Program-made: the position numbers and the translations under genes
Notes under the pieces: model-generated
The model's input: only the letters and a program-made list of their open reading frames with translations
The model's database searches: none
What the model was told of the DNA's origin: nothing
NCBI GenBank assembly: GCA_035222895.1
Contig: JAVYIG010005280.1
Coordinates: forward strand, 1 to 64,000
Direction of reading: 5' to 3'
DNA length: 64,000 nucleotides
From: Strongylocentrotus droebachiensis
Lineage: Eukaryota; Echinodermata; Echinoidea; Camarodonta; Strongylocentrotidae
In this document: piece by piece, positions 30,790-44,149 of the stretch
Numbering within the stretch: the stretch's first letter is position 1
Layout: each line of letters starts with the position of its first letter

Positions 30790-33700
30790 AGTCCAAACCA
30801 ATGCAATCACAGTCAGTGAATGTAAAACAAAAACATTTGAAAGAGATGAAGAAAAAGAGAAAACAAGACAGTCGCAGATTTTGTCATGAGATTCGTAATA
30901 CTGACAAAATGTAACTACTCCTCAGAGACTCTCAGTGATGATGCCAATGATTATCTAGCCATGTTACCAAACGTTGTAATTATCTTGCGTTTTAAAAGGA
31001 GCACAGCCATATTGCAAGACTTTGTGGATTCGTTTTATTCGCGCGTATCGTATGTCCTGCCATGTTATGACCAATTAGGGTAAGTTTACAAACTATCGCA
31101 GGTTTCAACGAGCTTCTGTCGCCATAGTAAAAGGAAATTATGTTACCAAGCTCTGTGCCCTAACCAAACCAATATAACAGAGATGAGGTAATCATGTAGA
31201 CGTCACTGCAAAATATTTTTTGTTTGCAGTTGCTCAAAAGCGAAAAATACGTAAGAAATCCAAATAATCTACAGCACAAGTAATTATGTCAGCGATAACA
31301 TGGTGTGGCATTTAGATGAACCCAGTTCCCTGTGTATCAGATTGGTTACTCTATATAATTGCCGCTGTAAATTGTTTAATATAAGGACGACAAAACTAGA
31401 AAGGGAATATCAATTATCGCTCTTTTTTCTTCACAGAAATAATATTTTGCTCAATTTATTTAATATATTTAGCCTTCGAATGCCACTATTCTGCAAAGAC
31501 AAGAGCTATGCGGCTGAGACATCCTTCTCTCATTAGACATATCTTTCAGCAAATCCGTACTTGTTGACTGTAAAATTCCCCCTGTTTAAACTTTTGTTGC
31601 AAATTGTGTAATTCTGCAGATTCTTTTTGAATTGTTTTTGTTTGTGTGTAACTTACTGGCAAATTTGATTCCCAATCCGCGTCACCCCTATATTAGTTAT
31701 TCCTTGGTCCATCTCATGTCATTTTAAGATCCGATTTTAAGGACTGTGAAAATAATAATACAAAATAATTTCGGTCTACGTTAACATTTTATCAGCACAA
31801 TAAACACGATGAGGTACTCTAATAATGAAGATCATGTTAATAAGATTTGGTCAAAATGATACATATTGAAGGCAGTGTAGAGCTTAAACATGCAGGCTAT
31901 GTGGAAATTGAAACGGCTTTCTCTTACGCACACACACACACGCACACCCCATCTAAGACGTTAATAATTATGTACAATCCACATCCCACAGTCAACCTCG
32001 CGCGTTCACCGATTTGCACAACAGTGGATGTTTACTCTAATACAATAGATAAAGGTGAATCATGTATATAGTATTATTTTTTTGTGGCTGGAGAAATTCA
32101 TCTGTAGTTTCACATTTAAGTTTTTGAGACGATCCGGTAATGATTTATCTGGATTTCCGTCGAAAGTTAATTCTGGAAATATTATTTTAGGAGGAGTTTT
32201 GATTTCACACGTGAGCTAAAATGGAGGCCTGCATTAACTGCATGCAGTTTAGGCCATAAACCATTTCAATTCCATAATACAGTGAGCGCTCCTTTAACGA
32301 TGACACAAAAGTTGCAAATTTTACAATAATACGTCTGTAGTGGGCGTAGTCTTAGCTCGTTCGGGGATCGATGAAATAAATCTCCCTAAGTAAAATCATT
32401 ATTCTTGTCTGCGCCTTATTAGGCTTGTGATTACAAAGACATTGATGTGATGTGCGGTTATTTATTTCTAATAAAGGTCCCGAAGGAAGACCTTTTATAT
32501 CATAAAAAAACTGATTTATCTTCAAAACGTGGGTGTAGACATTAAAGCGTCCATTGAGTCATTCGTTAATGCTCCTTTCCTCGACTATAAACTACTTCCA
32601 GACGTACACGATACGAAAAGACGTGGCTGATATTTTTTACTTTTACAAGAATCCATTAAGACACATATACAGAGATTTTTTACGAGTTTGTTTGGCGCTT
32701 TTCACTGGTTTAAAAGCGGGCGGTATACCCGGTCAATGGGTCGTGATTAACGGTAACATGTCATCGTTCAGGGGGGTGAAGTGTCACTTGTAGCGGCTTT
32801 AATTAGTACCTATGGACATGATGAAAGCAAGTAAATGGCACATCCGGTCAGCTAAGAATAATCTATGACCAACGACATTCATTGCTTGGAAGAGTTACTC
32901 GAACGCAAGATTTCCCTACTGGAAGGAGATCTTGCGTAGGTGTTGACTTTTAGAAAACGTTAAACAGTTTAGGCCTACTTGAAAGTAATACAGAAGACAT
33001 TTCAACACGATCGCAAAGCCTTTCCAGAAATCATCTAAAGAGTAATTTCAATACCCTTTTGAAAATGAACCTACAGATTATGTTTGGATTACAGAATAAG
33101 CACTGCAATATTAGAATATTTCAATAGCTGATGGACAAGGCTATTGAAAGTGCCTTGGGATGATTTTCCATAAGCCTATGAGATCTTGTTTCCCATTGTT
33201 CTCATTGTCAAATTAGCTACATGAAGTTAAAAACAAGTTTCACCGTTAGAAAACTAGACTCTCAAAGACTAAGGAAATGATAATCAAAGATCAGCGGGCC
33301 ATGTCACACATGGCTGAAAAGACAATATTCTAATTAATAATTTAACATATTTCCCACATGCCTATAACAATGAATCTACACAGAATTGTAGTTAAAGGTA
33401 TGCTTGAAAGATATGTGAAATAAAAATTTAAAAATATTGTTCAGTTAAAAAAAAAAAAAATACGAAAATTGTTATTTCTACCAACTGACTGCTGTTGTGT
33501 GTGTGTGTGTGTGCATGGGGCAGACTGTGTGCACAGGCAGTGTTATCACCCTATTTTTATAGGCATGCGGGTAATAGGCTACGCCTTTGGAATGCGGGGC
33601 AACTATAATATTAAGCCCCCGTCTTATCTAAATATAGGTTTCAAATATCAAACTTCATCCTTCTTTTACTTACTTGTTTCAGATTAATGAAAATCGAGTA

Positions 33701-33980
33701 ATCTTTTGAACTAAAGAGAAATGAATGAATTTATAGAAAACCCGAAAAAGGTGTAACTTACACAATTTATTTAATATAGCCTACACACTCGAAATATCAA
33801 GAAAGCCACACTTCTTACAATGCATTTATTGATCAATTATCAAAAAACCAAGGAAAGACGTAACTTAAATGCCTAAATTGAACATAATAACAAAACAAGA
33901 GAAAGGTGTGACCTCTACATAATGCATTATGAAACTTCTTTAAAACGCAAGAAAATGTGTATCAATAAGTGCCTCAATTA
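30790..33980. other. Non-coding stretch
   Basis: Unique AT-rich DNA with small CA/GT repeats at 31927-31945 and 33495-33513. No gene is seen. A small hairpin, CGCAAGAT/ATCTTGCG, is at 32,903-32,936. Confidence 0.4.
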
Positions 33981-33984
33981 AGAA

Positions 33985-34300
33985 TGTTGAACTTATTGTA
34001 TTGTATCGTATTTATTTTCCGTCATTTAAAAATACATTAACATATATATATATATATATTTACAATCATAAAGACACACTTATTAAAAAAAAAGGAAGAC
34101 GGAGGGATGGCCCTACTCAGCGTTGTTAGCATAACAATGCTGGTTTACAGAGGGGAATATGAAGAATATATAAATAATAAATCATGTTTCTTTAGCATTT
34201 CCTTGACATCTGGCAACATTGAAATAATCCCAATTTGCAAAATTGTCAAAAATAACACGACTGGTATAAGTTTAGAAAGCTATGAAATATAATAAAGAAT
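33985..34300 (-). mobile_element. LINE 3'-end-like fragment
   Basis: TATTGTATTGTATCGTATTT at the low-coordinate end, then a (TA)n run at 34041-34059, a T/A-rich stretch and GACGGAGGGATGGCCCTACT. On the minus strand this looks like a LINE 3' UTR with a (AATAC)n tail. No protein fragment is recognised. Confidence 0.35.
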
Positions 34301-35214
34301 TGAATGTTGTTGAAATTGTGAGATGAAATATGTTTAGAGAGAACATAATTGAGAAGCAGGAATGATAGGGAAAATAATTGCTAGGATATTTATGTTGGAA
34401 AACGTTCCCCAGAAACCGTACGAGTTGAGATTATTTTCGATGGTTGCAGTCTCCCCATTAGACGTGAGGAGAGGACAAGTTATTGCAATAATCAATTTAC
34501 GAGAAAGAATAAAGACAGTACGGCGACGGCTCTATATTATTCAACACAGTCAGATGAGCCAAGCTATTATCACAATAACGACAAGACAAACATTTGATAT
34601 TCTGTCGTATGTGATCGAAATAGAAGGCCATTGAGTGGAGCAATATTTCTTGAAATTGGAGTTGAAATTGAAAATCAAATTTTCTTCGCTTACTCAAGAC
34701 TATTGTAGGCCTACACAATATAACAATAACATCATGTAACACAAGTCAACATTGTAAAATAGCAGGAGGTGAGACTCCCGAAAAACAAAGCTTATTTTGG
34801 CAACGAAATATCATTTTCAAATGAGAAAGAAGTGTATATGAGATCACAATATTGGAAGAAAAGTCGTTATATGAGATAAAAAAATGATTTGGGAAATCCA
34901 ATATGAAGTGCCATTGACCCGAAACATCACGTGATGATACTCAGCAAAATACAAAACTAATACGGCAACATCCACAATGCAGAAAATGGTGCCTTTATTG
35001 TATCATGACAATAACGTCAATGACACCTTTGATAACAACTAAAAAGTGCTAGTTACTCAACTAAGAAATTGTGTCGTTGATATTACTGATTGTTGTACAT
35101 ATTCAAATTGTCATTAACCTGATTAAAGCTTGTCCTTGCAGTAAGCTACGAAAGGCGATGCTCTTAAATATAGAAAAACAAAGATAGATAGCGACATTGT
35201 CAAGTATATATTTA

Positions 35215-35630
35215 TAGAGAAAGAGACAGAGAGAGACAGAGATACAGACAAGGAGAGGAAGAGGGGTAGAATAGGGGCGGGTAGAGGGGACAGGGATATA
35301 CATAAATAGGGAGAGAGAGAGAGATAGAGAGAAAGAAGGATAGAGAGACACACACACACACACAGAAAAAAATGAAAGGAGAGAGACAGAAATATCAAAG
35401 AGAAAAAGAGGGAGAGAGGGAGAGAGAGAGAGAGAGAGAGAGAGAAGTGGAAAGATTACTGTAGAGCAGGGTAAAAAGACAAATGTGGTGGAAATTGAAA
35501 ATTAAAGAAAACAATAAAAGGGGAAATGAAAAGCGGTAACCAGGTAATCAATATCCGAGAAATATTGAATGTATGAATGGAAAGAGAGATAGATAGGGAG
35601 GGAGGGAGGGAGGGAGGAATTGGGGGAGGG

Positions 35631-35677
<47 letters not shown>

Positions 35678-35680
35678 TGG
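35215..35680. repeat. GA-rich cluster
   Basis: (GA)n at 35312-35330, 35410-35446 and 35633-35664, (CA)n at 35347-35361 and GGGA repeats at 35596-35616. Long frames on the minus strand are Ser/Leu-rich artefacts. Confidence 0.85.
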
Positions 35681-36205
35681 AAGGCTTCAAGACAAACACT
35701 AAGTGTTAATTCGCTCGTTTTTTGCCGAGGGTTAGTGCTTTTTATAAAAAAATGAAATGACATGAGGAAGGTAAAGAGGGAGAGAATGAGTGAGTGAGAA
35801 AGAAAGAGAGATAGAGAAATAAAAGCGGGAGGAGTTGAGAGGCAGGGCACACTCGATGTTTGGCGTGTGATTATACACGAGACAGATCAAAGGTACATTC
35901 CTCAGCAGACCGTTTGTTTGGCGCTCTCAATGGGAAAACAGAGAAGAAACGGATGTAATATACGACCGTGATCTTTCGTCTCTTGCGTGATAGGTGTGAT
36001 GTTCCACGGTTAGAATTTAGTCTTGAAGCACGCATCGTTTACCAAAACAATATTCCTGAGAGAAAATATATTTCTTATTAATAACGTCCATTTCCTTCAT
36101 GTTCCTTCATGTTCAAATCCTTACTCTCATCTGATTCTCTTATGTAAAAAGGCGTAAATGTTTACGGATTTTAGATATGACTGGGCATATTCGATTTTAA
36201 ATGTA

Positions 36206-36760
36206 TAGTCAGGTCAATGTACGGAGAAAAAAATACTTAAACCCCAACGAATTGCAACAAACGGTTTCTCAACGGTTTCCGGTATTTTTTTTTTTACATC
36301 AGAACCAATATCATAAGATGGCAGGCTACTCTGAACCTTTATGATAATTGAAAGCATACCATTGAATATCCTGACCTTTAAAACATATTTTAAATCTTGC
36401 TTTTTATAGCTTTTCTGTAAATATTAACTCACTTCCGGTCATTTTTAGCAGACTGGCAGCCGTTTGGGACGCCATCTTGGTTTTCCAGGTTTCCTGTGGC
36501 CATAACCCATTGTAAGTAGTATAAATGGATTCTTCGACCCCAAACATAGGTAAAGACACCAAATTCATGTATCTCAGATGGATATATCATAATTTATGGC
36601 TATATTAAGGTATTGGCGGCCATTTTGAAAATAACCACTTTCCGAGGATCCTATTTTCTTATATTTTTAGAATGTTGTTTCTGACGACAAACACGACCGG
36701 AAACCGTTGAAACACCTTTTGTCACTATTTATGGGGTCAAACCCTAAATTGACCTGACTA
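36206..36760. mobile_element. MITE with TAGTCAGGTCAAT ends
   Basis: Ends TAGTCAGGTCAATGT and AAATTGACCTGACTA are inverted, with TA as likely target duplication. Subterminal CAACGGTTTCCGGT (left) and ACCGGAAACCGTTG (right) also pair. Inside, ACTTCCGGTCATTTT and GGCGGCCATTTTGAAAATAA form further inverted segments. About 555 bp, no reading frame. Confidence 0.7.
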
Positions 36761-39700
36761 TTAGGCGTATTTGAAGAAGAAAACAAAATCTAATGACAAA
36801 TTTGTTGAGAAATAAGAAAATCTGAGAACCCCTTTGTTTTGCTTCCTTTGAAAATGTGTGGGTTAATCGTCGGCAAATCCGCTCCGACGCCCCGCCCAAT
36901 GCAAATATAGTCTGGCGACGCAACTATTCATTCGCATATCTCCCCTTTTTTAATTTCATATTCTTAATTTTTCTTTGAACAGTCTGTCTCTGGGGATCAT
37001 GGTGTTGTTGACATGATCCCCCAAAGTTATCCTTTGATAGAGGTCTCCAGGATGCCAGCATTCAAACACAAACGTGGAAGGAAAGACTCTTCCACAGCAC
37101 ATCCACGGTCAAGAATTGATTATTGATGGATTATTCACGGTCCGCAGAGCGTGGACATTTGCTTTCTATTGCCATTACAGGCAGTTAATAATACTTCTTT
37201 CTGACACCTATTCTTATTATATTCATATATGATCTGTTTTCCCCTTCTCATCATCCTTTTATCTTCGCGCTACTCGTTCTGTTTATGTCTTCTCCTTCTT
37301 CTTCCTCTTCTCCTCCTCCTCCCCATTCCGTTTCTCCGTTGTCTTCATCTTCTATCCCCTCGTCTATCATGTCTACTTGTCATCATATTCCTTACATCAA
37401 CTTTATGTTTTTCGGGCATATTTTAATGGATCATTTATTATTATATCCAGGAATGCACATTTCACAACATGGTAAATAGTTCTTGTTGAAATACAAACTA
37501 TTCGTGTTGAAAGACGAAGTATTCCTTCTTTCTAAAGAGGCGGGAAATCCCCTTTCAACTGTTCAACGGGTAAAACGTTGCCTCGTGAAAAGCAGTAAAT
37601 GTACGAATTCTCCTCCTCCTTCTTTGAAAAGAAAACAGAGTGCACTTCAAAACACGAATTTCTCAATTTGAAAGACGGCGTCTTGTTAAAGGATTAACAG
37701 TATTTGGTTTGAAAGAGAAGATGTTATGGTTGCAGCCATGATATCTCTCTCTCTCTCTATCTTTTGTCTTTCTCTTTATTTCCTACTTAAGAACAAGCGA
37801 GCTACGGTTTGAAGATGATTTCGTGATTCGGCATACAAAAGAAAGAAAATAAACATAGTAAGAAAATAAACAACTAGAGAAGTATAAAAGATAGTTCGTA
37901 AAATACGATAAATCATATAACAACATAATAATACACACTGTGAGATAAAGAACAGCCAAGTGTGAAGCGTTTATGTTTAAATAAGTTCAAAGAAATGGTA
38001 AGTAATAATAACTACTGTTTCAGTTTAATAATTTATTCTTGTATTGCTCTATCTGTTTTCAAGTAGTAAATAAAACAAAGTAAAACAAAACATTTGGAGC
38101 GATTTAAAGTAAAACCAAAATATCTTTGTGGTAAAGCTGATAAAAAAAACTTATACATGAAAGCCATGCAATAGAAGATTCTATACATCAACTTCATGAT
38201 CAATCTCTCAAATCATCATGTCGAATTAGGGTCATTCATGAACTTACACATATTTCCCAAGGGCAAGCAGCAATAATGTTATTGAGTGCACCAGTTATTC
38301 ATTTCATTTGCAAACTCTGCGAGGTCGTTTGTTCTTTGTTTGTTGACAACCTGGATGTTTGCATATAGATTTTCTCCGATATGGAGCTTGCACGTGCGTG
38401 CAAGTCCTTGATATAACTCTGATTTATTAAGCATGGTAAAACATACATTTTAAAGACGTAAACTATGAATAGTTGGTTTTATCGCATTTCACGGTATTTC
38501 CTAATGCAAATTTAGGGCAAGTTTGGTTTTCGACACATGCCGCCCAGCATCAATTGCCCCCCTGTCAATTGTGTACACTAACTGGATTCGTTACTTCAAC
38601 CCTGGTTCAAAAACTGTAACTATCCCTAATTTCATATCTAATCCTAACCTAAAATTTCAACTTCGAATTCAAATAACATAAAACAATAGAAAAAAGTGGA
38701 ACTGCAAACTTCATAGGTAAACAAAATCGTTTTTATATTTTGAATATCATTTATGGCCTACAGGAGAATAGATCATAATTTTTCGTGCCATTCATTTTTC
38801 TTTCACCTTCCATCAACCTTTATTTTTGGAGGGGGGTATGAACCTTAATAAACATAATGTCACAGCGGTAGAGCACGATTGGACAAATACACAAAGCAGG
38901 AAGGCAATTGCTTGCTGCTTGCTCGATCTTTAACCATAAGTTACGAGGGCGATGACGTCCAAAATAAGTGCTTGCTTACCGGGATCGTTTACCAGTCTCT
39001 GGGAGAAGAATAGAACTATCTTCTAGCGCGAGAGCTCAGTTTATCTTTCGGACGCGAGGACAAAATAACAGTTGTTAATCACACGGTTTGTTATGAATGG
39101 GACTGGAGAGGAGAAATAGGAAACGCGTCGTCTAATTGTTATCATTTTCTTCTCTTTTCTCACGAAGTTTAAATCGAACGGAAGAGAGATATCATTGTCG
39201 AGAGGCGTGGGCTTTAGACAAACAAAATAATTACCATTATGCACGCTACATCGGCTAATTTTCTTGCTTGACTTGAAATGAAATGTATGCTTGTTAAAAT
39301 AATTAAGAGAGATTATTTACGCTTTGGGTTATGACGAACTTGTATCCTCTGTTTGCATGAGTCATCAAGTTCAGAATATAAAAAAACTGAAGAAAAAACC
39401 CGATAGAACTTAGAACTAGAGAAGAGTACTGTATAAAAGAAATAATTATTATTATATCAGGAATTCTGTTTCAGTTCAGTCTTGTCAGTAGCATGATCGA
39501 ATATCTCGATTCTATAGGCCTTAACTTTAGACATGTGAGCTCTGGTATGTAAGCGCACAAAGAAATGTTCATACACATCGAACCATTTTTAAAACTATAT
39601 TTACATTTTCAATATTTCTAATACTATGGTATAAGAAAAACGAATATCCGCAAGCTGTGCATGTGTATGTTGCAAGCCAAAGACGAAGTTTAACATCTTG

Positions 39701-39807
39701 TAGGAATTTCGTAATTTAAAGCAATCGTGTTTTTGCATAAAGGTAACGGGTAAATGTTCAACTCTTTCTCCTATCCCACTCCCTCTCTATTTTACCTAAC
39801 ATCTAAA

Positions 39808-39814
39808 GCCCCTT

Positions 39815-39869
<55 letters not shown>

Positions 39870-40038
39870 TCTCTATCCTTGTCTGCATGTCTCTCTCTAC
39901 CCCCCTCTATTTCTCACCCCTTGTCTTTTTTTATTTTCTATCTCTCTCCGTCTCTCTATCCTTGTCTCCATGTCTCTCTCTAACCCCTCTATTTCTCACC
40001 CCTTGTCTTGTTTCTCTCTCTCTCTCTCTCTCTCTCTT

Positions 40039-40074
<36 letters not shown>

Positions 40075-40135
40075 CCTCTCTCTCTCTCTCTCCTTCTCCC
40101 TCTCCCTCTTCCCCTCCCTCTCTCTCTCCCTCTCG
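39808..40135. repeat. Long CT microsatellite
   Basis: About 330 bases of nearly pure pyrimidine, with (CT)n runs at 39,816-39,866, 40,014-40,038 and 40,044-40,070. A longer unit, ATCCTTGTCT(G/C)CATGTCTCT followed by ACCCC(T)CTATTTCTCACCCCT, occurs twice at about 39,876 and 39,958. The extended reading frames here are low-complexity artefacts. Confidence 0.9.
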
Positions 40136-41244
40136 ATTTCACTTCGCATCTTCAGTCAAATAATTTCCTGTCTATAACAAGGTAAGTCAGAAGGCATGCG
40201 AAATGTCTACAGCGTTCAGACTGCAAGTTGTTCTTTTAATGAGCACAAAGACAGCGGATCCTCCTGCTCACACTACCATCTCACAACATAATCTTAACTT
40301 AAGAAATATAATGATCATTTCTCAATTTAAAACCTTCAACTCCCCTCACCCAATACCTAAATTGCCATTCATTTTCTACGCGTGGTAGTGTTGTTTGTAT
40401 ATTTTTGCTCTTTATGTCGTATTCGCAAGTGTGTAATATAATGATTTCCATCCATTGAATCATTAAAAACCTTCTCAAAACCCGCTTTTCTAATCAGTTA
40501 TAGTATACTGGAGGCGCACACAAGTAGTTAATTTCATTCAACTGAATTGTTTTGTATTACTAGTATTTTAATTAAGTTTGTTGCTTTTAAGCTACGGCAT
40601 GTTGAATAATTATACTGAGTTAGACAGGACTACCTGTCCGCTAAGAAACGCCTGTATTAAGCACCCTATAAATGTAATTATTAATTCATTAATTAATTTC
40701 ATACATCACAGTTTGACAAGGGAAACTTGTTCCGCAAGGTAATTTCTTTAGGCATATTATTCCGATTATTATTTTTAATTTCATTCTGAAATTTGTCTTC
40801 ATCCCATACACGTGTTTACCCTCATCAGAGTGGAAAAAATAAATGAACTAAAAACTGAATGAATGAATCTATCCTCATACTTTGGTCTCAGAACCCCAAA
40901 TAGAAAAGCTGCTGTAGAGACATCCTTCGGAGTAAAAAGGATTGGGTAACCGGTGTATTAGATTAACAGAGTGGTACGACGTGAGAGTATGAACGCACCC
41001 CAGATCTGAAGACGATGTTAAGAACCATCGATAGAATGGTAAGATAACATTCAGAGATCGGTCAGGATAACAAGTGTTTATTGGTAGATCTTCTTCACGT
41101 TATTATGTTCAGATCAAAGTGAGAAATTTGCGGGGATGTGTGAATTGATCCATGGCAGAGCAACTAGTATGAACGTGTGTTTTTTTTTCTTCCGAAGAAC
41201 GGGCAGTGTGCTTGGGTTTGTGGGTGTATATGTGTGAGTTTGTA

Positions 41245-41325
41245 CATAGGTATGTGGGTGTGTGTGTGTGTGTGTATGTGGTGTGTGTGTGTGGGTTTGT
41301 GTGCGTATGTGTGTACAGCGGGTAG
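41245..41325. repeat. GT microsatellite
   Basis: (GT)n interrupted by A and GGG, within a GT-rich region from 41,170. Confidence 0.85.
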
Positions 41326-41379
41326 TTAGATGCAAGACGGTTTTAAAAAGGAGACCTTTCCACTTTGTTAGGACCATTA

Positions 41380-41525
41380 ATGCTTAAGCTTGCTTAAGTC
41401 GGGTCAACTGCCCGAGCTGTGATGGCCTTCCACACATTCCTGTCCAGCATGGCTGCTTTTATCTCTGACAGTTCAAGTCCCGTGTCCTTCTTGAGTAGGT
41501 CTGTATAAGTAAGATGAGGTCCATT
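41380..41525 (-). mobile_element. LINE ORF2 C-terminus fragment
   Basis: On the minus strand it reads GPHLTYTDLLKKDTGLELSE, then IKAAMLDRNVWKAITARAVD and a stop. The pattern [RP]x[LF]xYxDxLKxD..L......DR..W is the usual end of many LINE ORF2 proteins. About 48 codons remain, intact. The clade cannot be assigned from so little. Confidence 0.65.
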
Positions 41526-42406
41526 AATATTTTCATACAAATTCATACAATAATAGATTTCACAAGAAGATTAAGACTCTAACTTGGTAATCACCTCTAA
41601 AATTGTAAAATTCCATTCTGAAATTACATTTCCATTATAACTCATATTATGATGCCATTTTTGCACTTTACTGACGGTGCAATTTCACACCTCTCACAAT
41701 CTGCAGGAATTGCATTAGGCTCAAAAAGGTTAACTGTTTTGCAATCAGAATATGGTCTAAAGTTGTTGATCATTTCAAGCCATAGTTTCAATATGACGTC
41801 ACTTAAACATAAATAATTTTCATGATAAATTAATGCCAAAATATTTGTTCAGATTCACCTTGGAATAAAACTTTATATTCTCCTTTTCACAAATCTGTCA
41901 AATATCTGAACATGAATGAAATACACTCGCAAAATATTTGTGTGAAAACAAGCATTCGTTTTTTTCGCTGTTCCATATAACTCGGTACTTAAGAATGGCA
42001 ATAATATTATATTGAAATCATATCAATATTTCGTGTTGGTAGGATGACTTTAATCTACTTTCGAAAGAAATTATATTTTCTATTACATTCTAACATAATC
42101 GAACAAGTATGCCATTTTCAGACGTGAGTGTAAAGACCTCAATTTGTTTCTTCATGATTTCTATCAAATACAGGGAAGCTTTGATTAATGATAAAACACA
42201 TGAGCACTTAGGAGGTTGGGAAACTGAAATGGTTATTTCACTGCCAGTACAAATGGTTATTATTCTATGATGGGGAGGGTAGAAGGGCGATGGTGATAAG
42301 ATAATATTCCACATACTAAGAATCTTGCTCTACGATTGGTCGAAGGTAAATCACGTGATGAAAGATAGTTCGCCCATTATTGATTGGAAAAGCAAAAAGT
42401 TCGTTA

Positions 42407-42502
42407 CACTGTGTAGATAGTACTACTATCTACACAGTGCAACGCACTTTCACTGAAGATAGAGGTACTATCTACACAGGGCAACGCACTTTCATTGAAG
42501 AT
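42407..42502. repeat. Perfect palindrome followed by a direct repeat
   Basis: CACTGTGTAGATAGTA and TACTATCTACACAGTG around one C form a 33-base perfect palindrome (42407-42439). The right part, CTATCTACACAG, GCAACGCACTTTCA and TGAAGAT, is then repeated directly at 42,468-42,502. Confidence 0.85.
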
Positions 42503-42732
42503 TATCCAAAAGCGCACTAAAACAGGCGTAATTAAGCGCGCATTACCAATGAGCGCAAATAAAGCAAACACATGCGCGCACCGTACCCTCAAGGGATTGG
42601 GTTAAACTTTTAACTTTTTTGGTGTGAATTTGGGCCTGGTGTCTTTCATGTAGATGCATACACGTCCTTTTCTTTTTGTAGTTAAATTGTATTAGATGTG
42701 GAATATAAAGCAAATAATCACCTTTTGGTTTC

Positions 42733-42854
42733 AGGCGATGGCAAACTATCACTTCCTCGTCGATCAGAATGTATACGCTATCTTTCCTCAGCTTTGCTTC
42801 GGAAAGATAGCTACATCCAGATCGCCTCGGAAGTGATAGTTTGTCCCATCACCT
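42733..42854. repeat. Foldback element
   Basis: GGCGATGG.CAAACTATCACTTCC on the left and its complement (GGAAGTGATAGTTTGTCCCA) on the right. Pairing continues through the CGATC and GCTATCTTTCC segments to a short centre (TCAGCTTTGCTT). Arms are about 58 bases, some mismatches. Confidence 0.75.
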
Positions 42855-43384
42855 TCACCAACGGTAGTTATTTGCTTACTATTACTAATATCTTGCACCA
42901 ACATATACTTTGATAGCTTAAGAGACATGCTATTGTATTCCGGTAGAGGGTCTCTCTAAATTCTATATTTAGTTCATTTTTTAGTCTCCCATCCGTCATT
43001 TTTATCTTTTCGATAAGGTAAATCACATTTCAAAGACAGACTTAAGAATAGAGGAACGAGTCCCTCTGGCACCTGACCCTCGTTACTGTCCATTCATTAT
43101 ATTTGTACTATGTCTGATTGGAGTGCTGATATATCATTTGCAAAAATTACACGAGATACACTGTGGTGTTTAAATATAACTATGTCATGACTGAAAAGTC
43201 ATAAAGTTGTTCATTATAAATATATGTATGAACTTTACCTTTTTGGGGGATCAAGATGTTATAAGTAGCAAAAAACATGATCAAAAGATATGGAGAGAAA
43301 AAATTGTATGGTTAAGACATTACAAAACGTAGAACATACCTCAGAACTATTGAGAGAAAAAGTACATATACAAAATTAAATGGA

Positions 43385-43443
43385 TAGATAAAGAGACAGA
43401 GACAGAGAAAGAGAGAGAGAGAGAGAAGGACAGACAGACAGAG

Positions 43444-43496
<53 letters not shown>

Positions 43497-43497
43497 A
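43385..43497. repeat. GA and TA microsatellites
   Basis: (GA)n at 43408-43427 and 43463-43496 around a (TA)n run at 43445-43461. Confidence 0.85.
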
Positions 43498-44149
43498 ATC
43501 TAGTATAATTGTTCAAATACAAATGTGATCAACATATTTTAAAGGTTTTATTATGTTGGCCCCCACTCTAACATGTAAGTTTTCAGTTATTTCTTAGTAC
43601 TTCATTACAAAACACACATTAAAGATGTCTAAGGAATGTAAGAGCTGAAGGTTATTGATAATGAACAAATAAATTGCTGAATATAGGTTAAGTGGTCTCC
43701 ATTAGAAAATAAATTTACTTTCCCTTTCATTAATTTCGCGTTCAGAATGAGAATAAAATGTGACAATATTTATAGTTTATGACGATTGTACTTTGCGCAG
43801 TTTTCTCCGGCTATTTCAACATTCTAGTAATGGAATACATTTCATGTGAATGCTTTTCCCAACATATATAGCAACGAAATAGCATTGCGTGGAGTAAAGC
43901 GAATAAGATGATATTAATGCTTTTAGACGGCAGTGGGGAACGCTTGATTTCTACAGTGAGATTTCTAGGGCCTCTTGTACGAAGACGAATGCGAAGGATT
44001 GATAACATTACGCTTAAAACATGGTAACACGATGAGAGTGCGCTATATACCTCCCTTGCTAATGGACAGAGGATATTTGATTTGATTCATATGTGAATGG
44101 GTTGATTTTCTACCATGCGTTGCGACAAAACATTGGCGTACATCCCTTC

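Larger units (their letters stand above)
36761..41376. other. Non-coding stretch with possible regulatory DNA and microsatellites
   Basis: Bases 36,830-36,960 contain CCCCGCCC and ATGCAAAT next to CpG-rich words, a possible regulatory site. A perfect GGGGATCATG/CATGATCCCC pair stands at 36,993-37,022. A CT tract is at 39,808-40,135 and a GT repeat at 41,245-41,325. CTAATCCTAACCTAA near 38,640 is telomere-like but degenerate. No gene is seen. Confidence 0.4.

Noticed and set aside
34362..34634. 90-codon open frame
   Set aside because: No recognisable domain and no flanking gene structure; near a LINE-tail-like segment.
39754..40185. 143-codon open frame
   Set aside because: Pure CT-repeat translation (Ser-Leu alternation); a dinucleotide array stays open in all frames.
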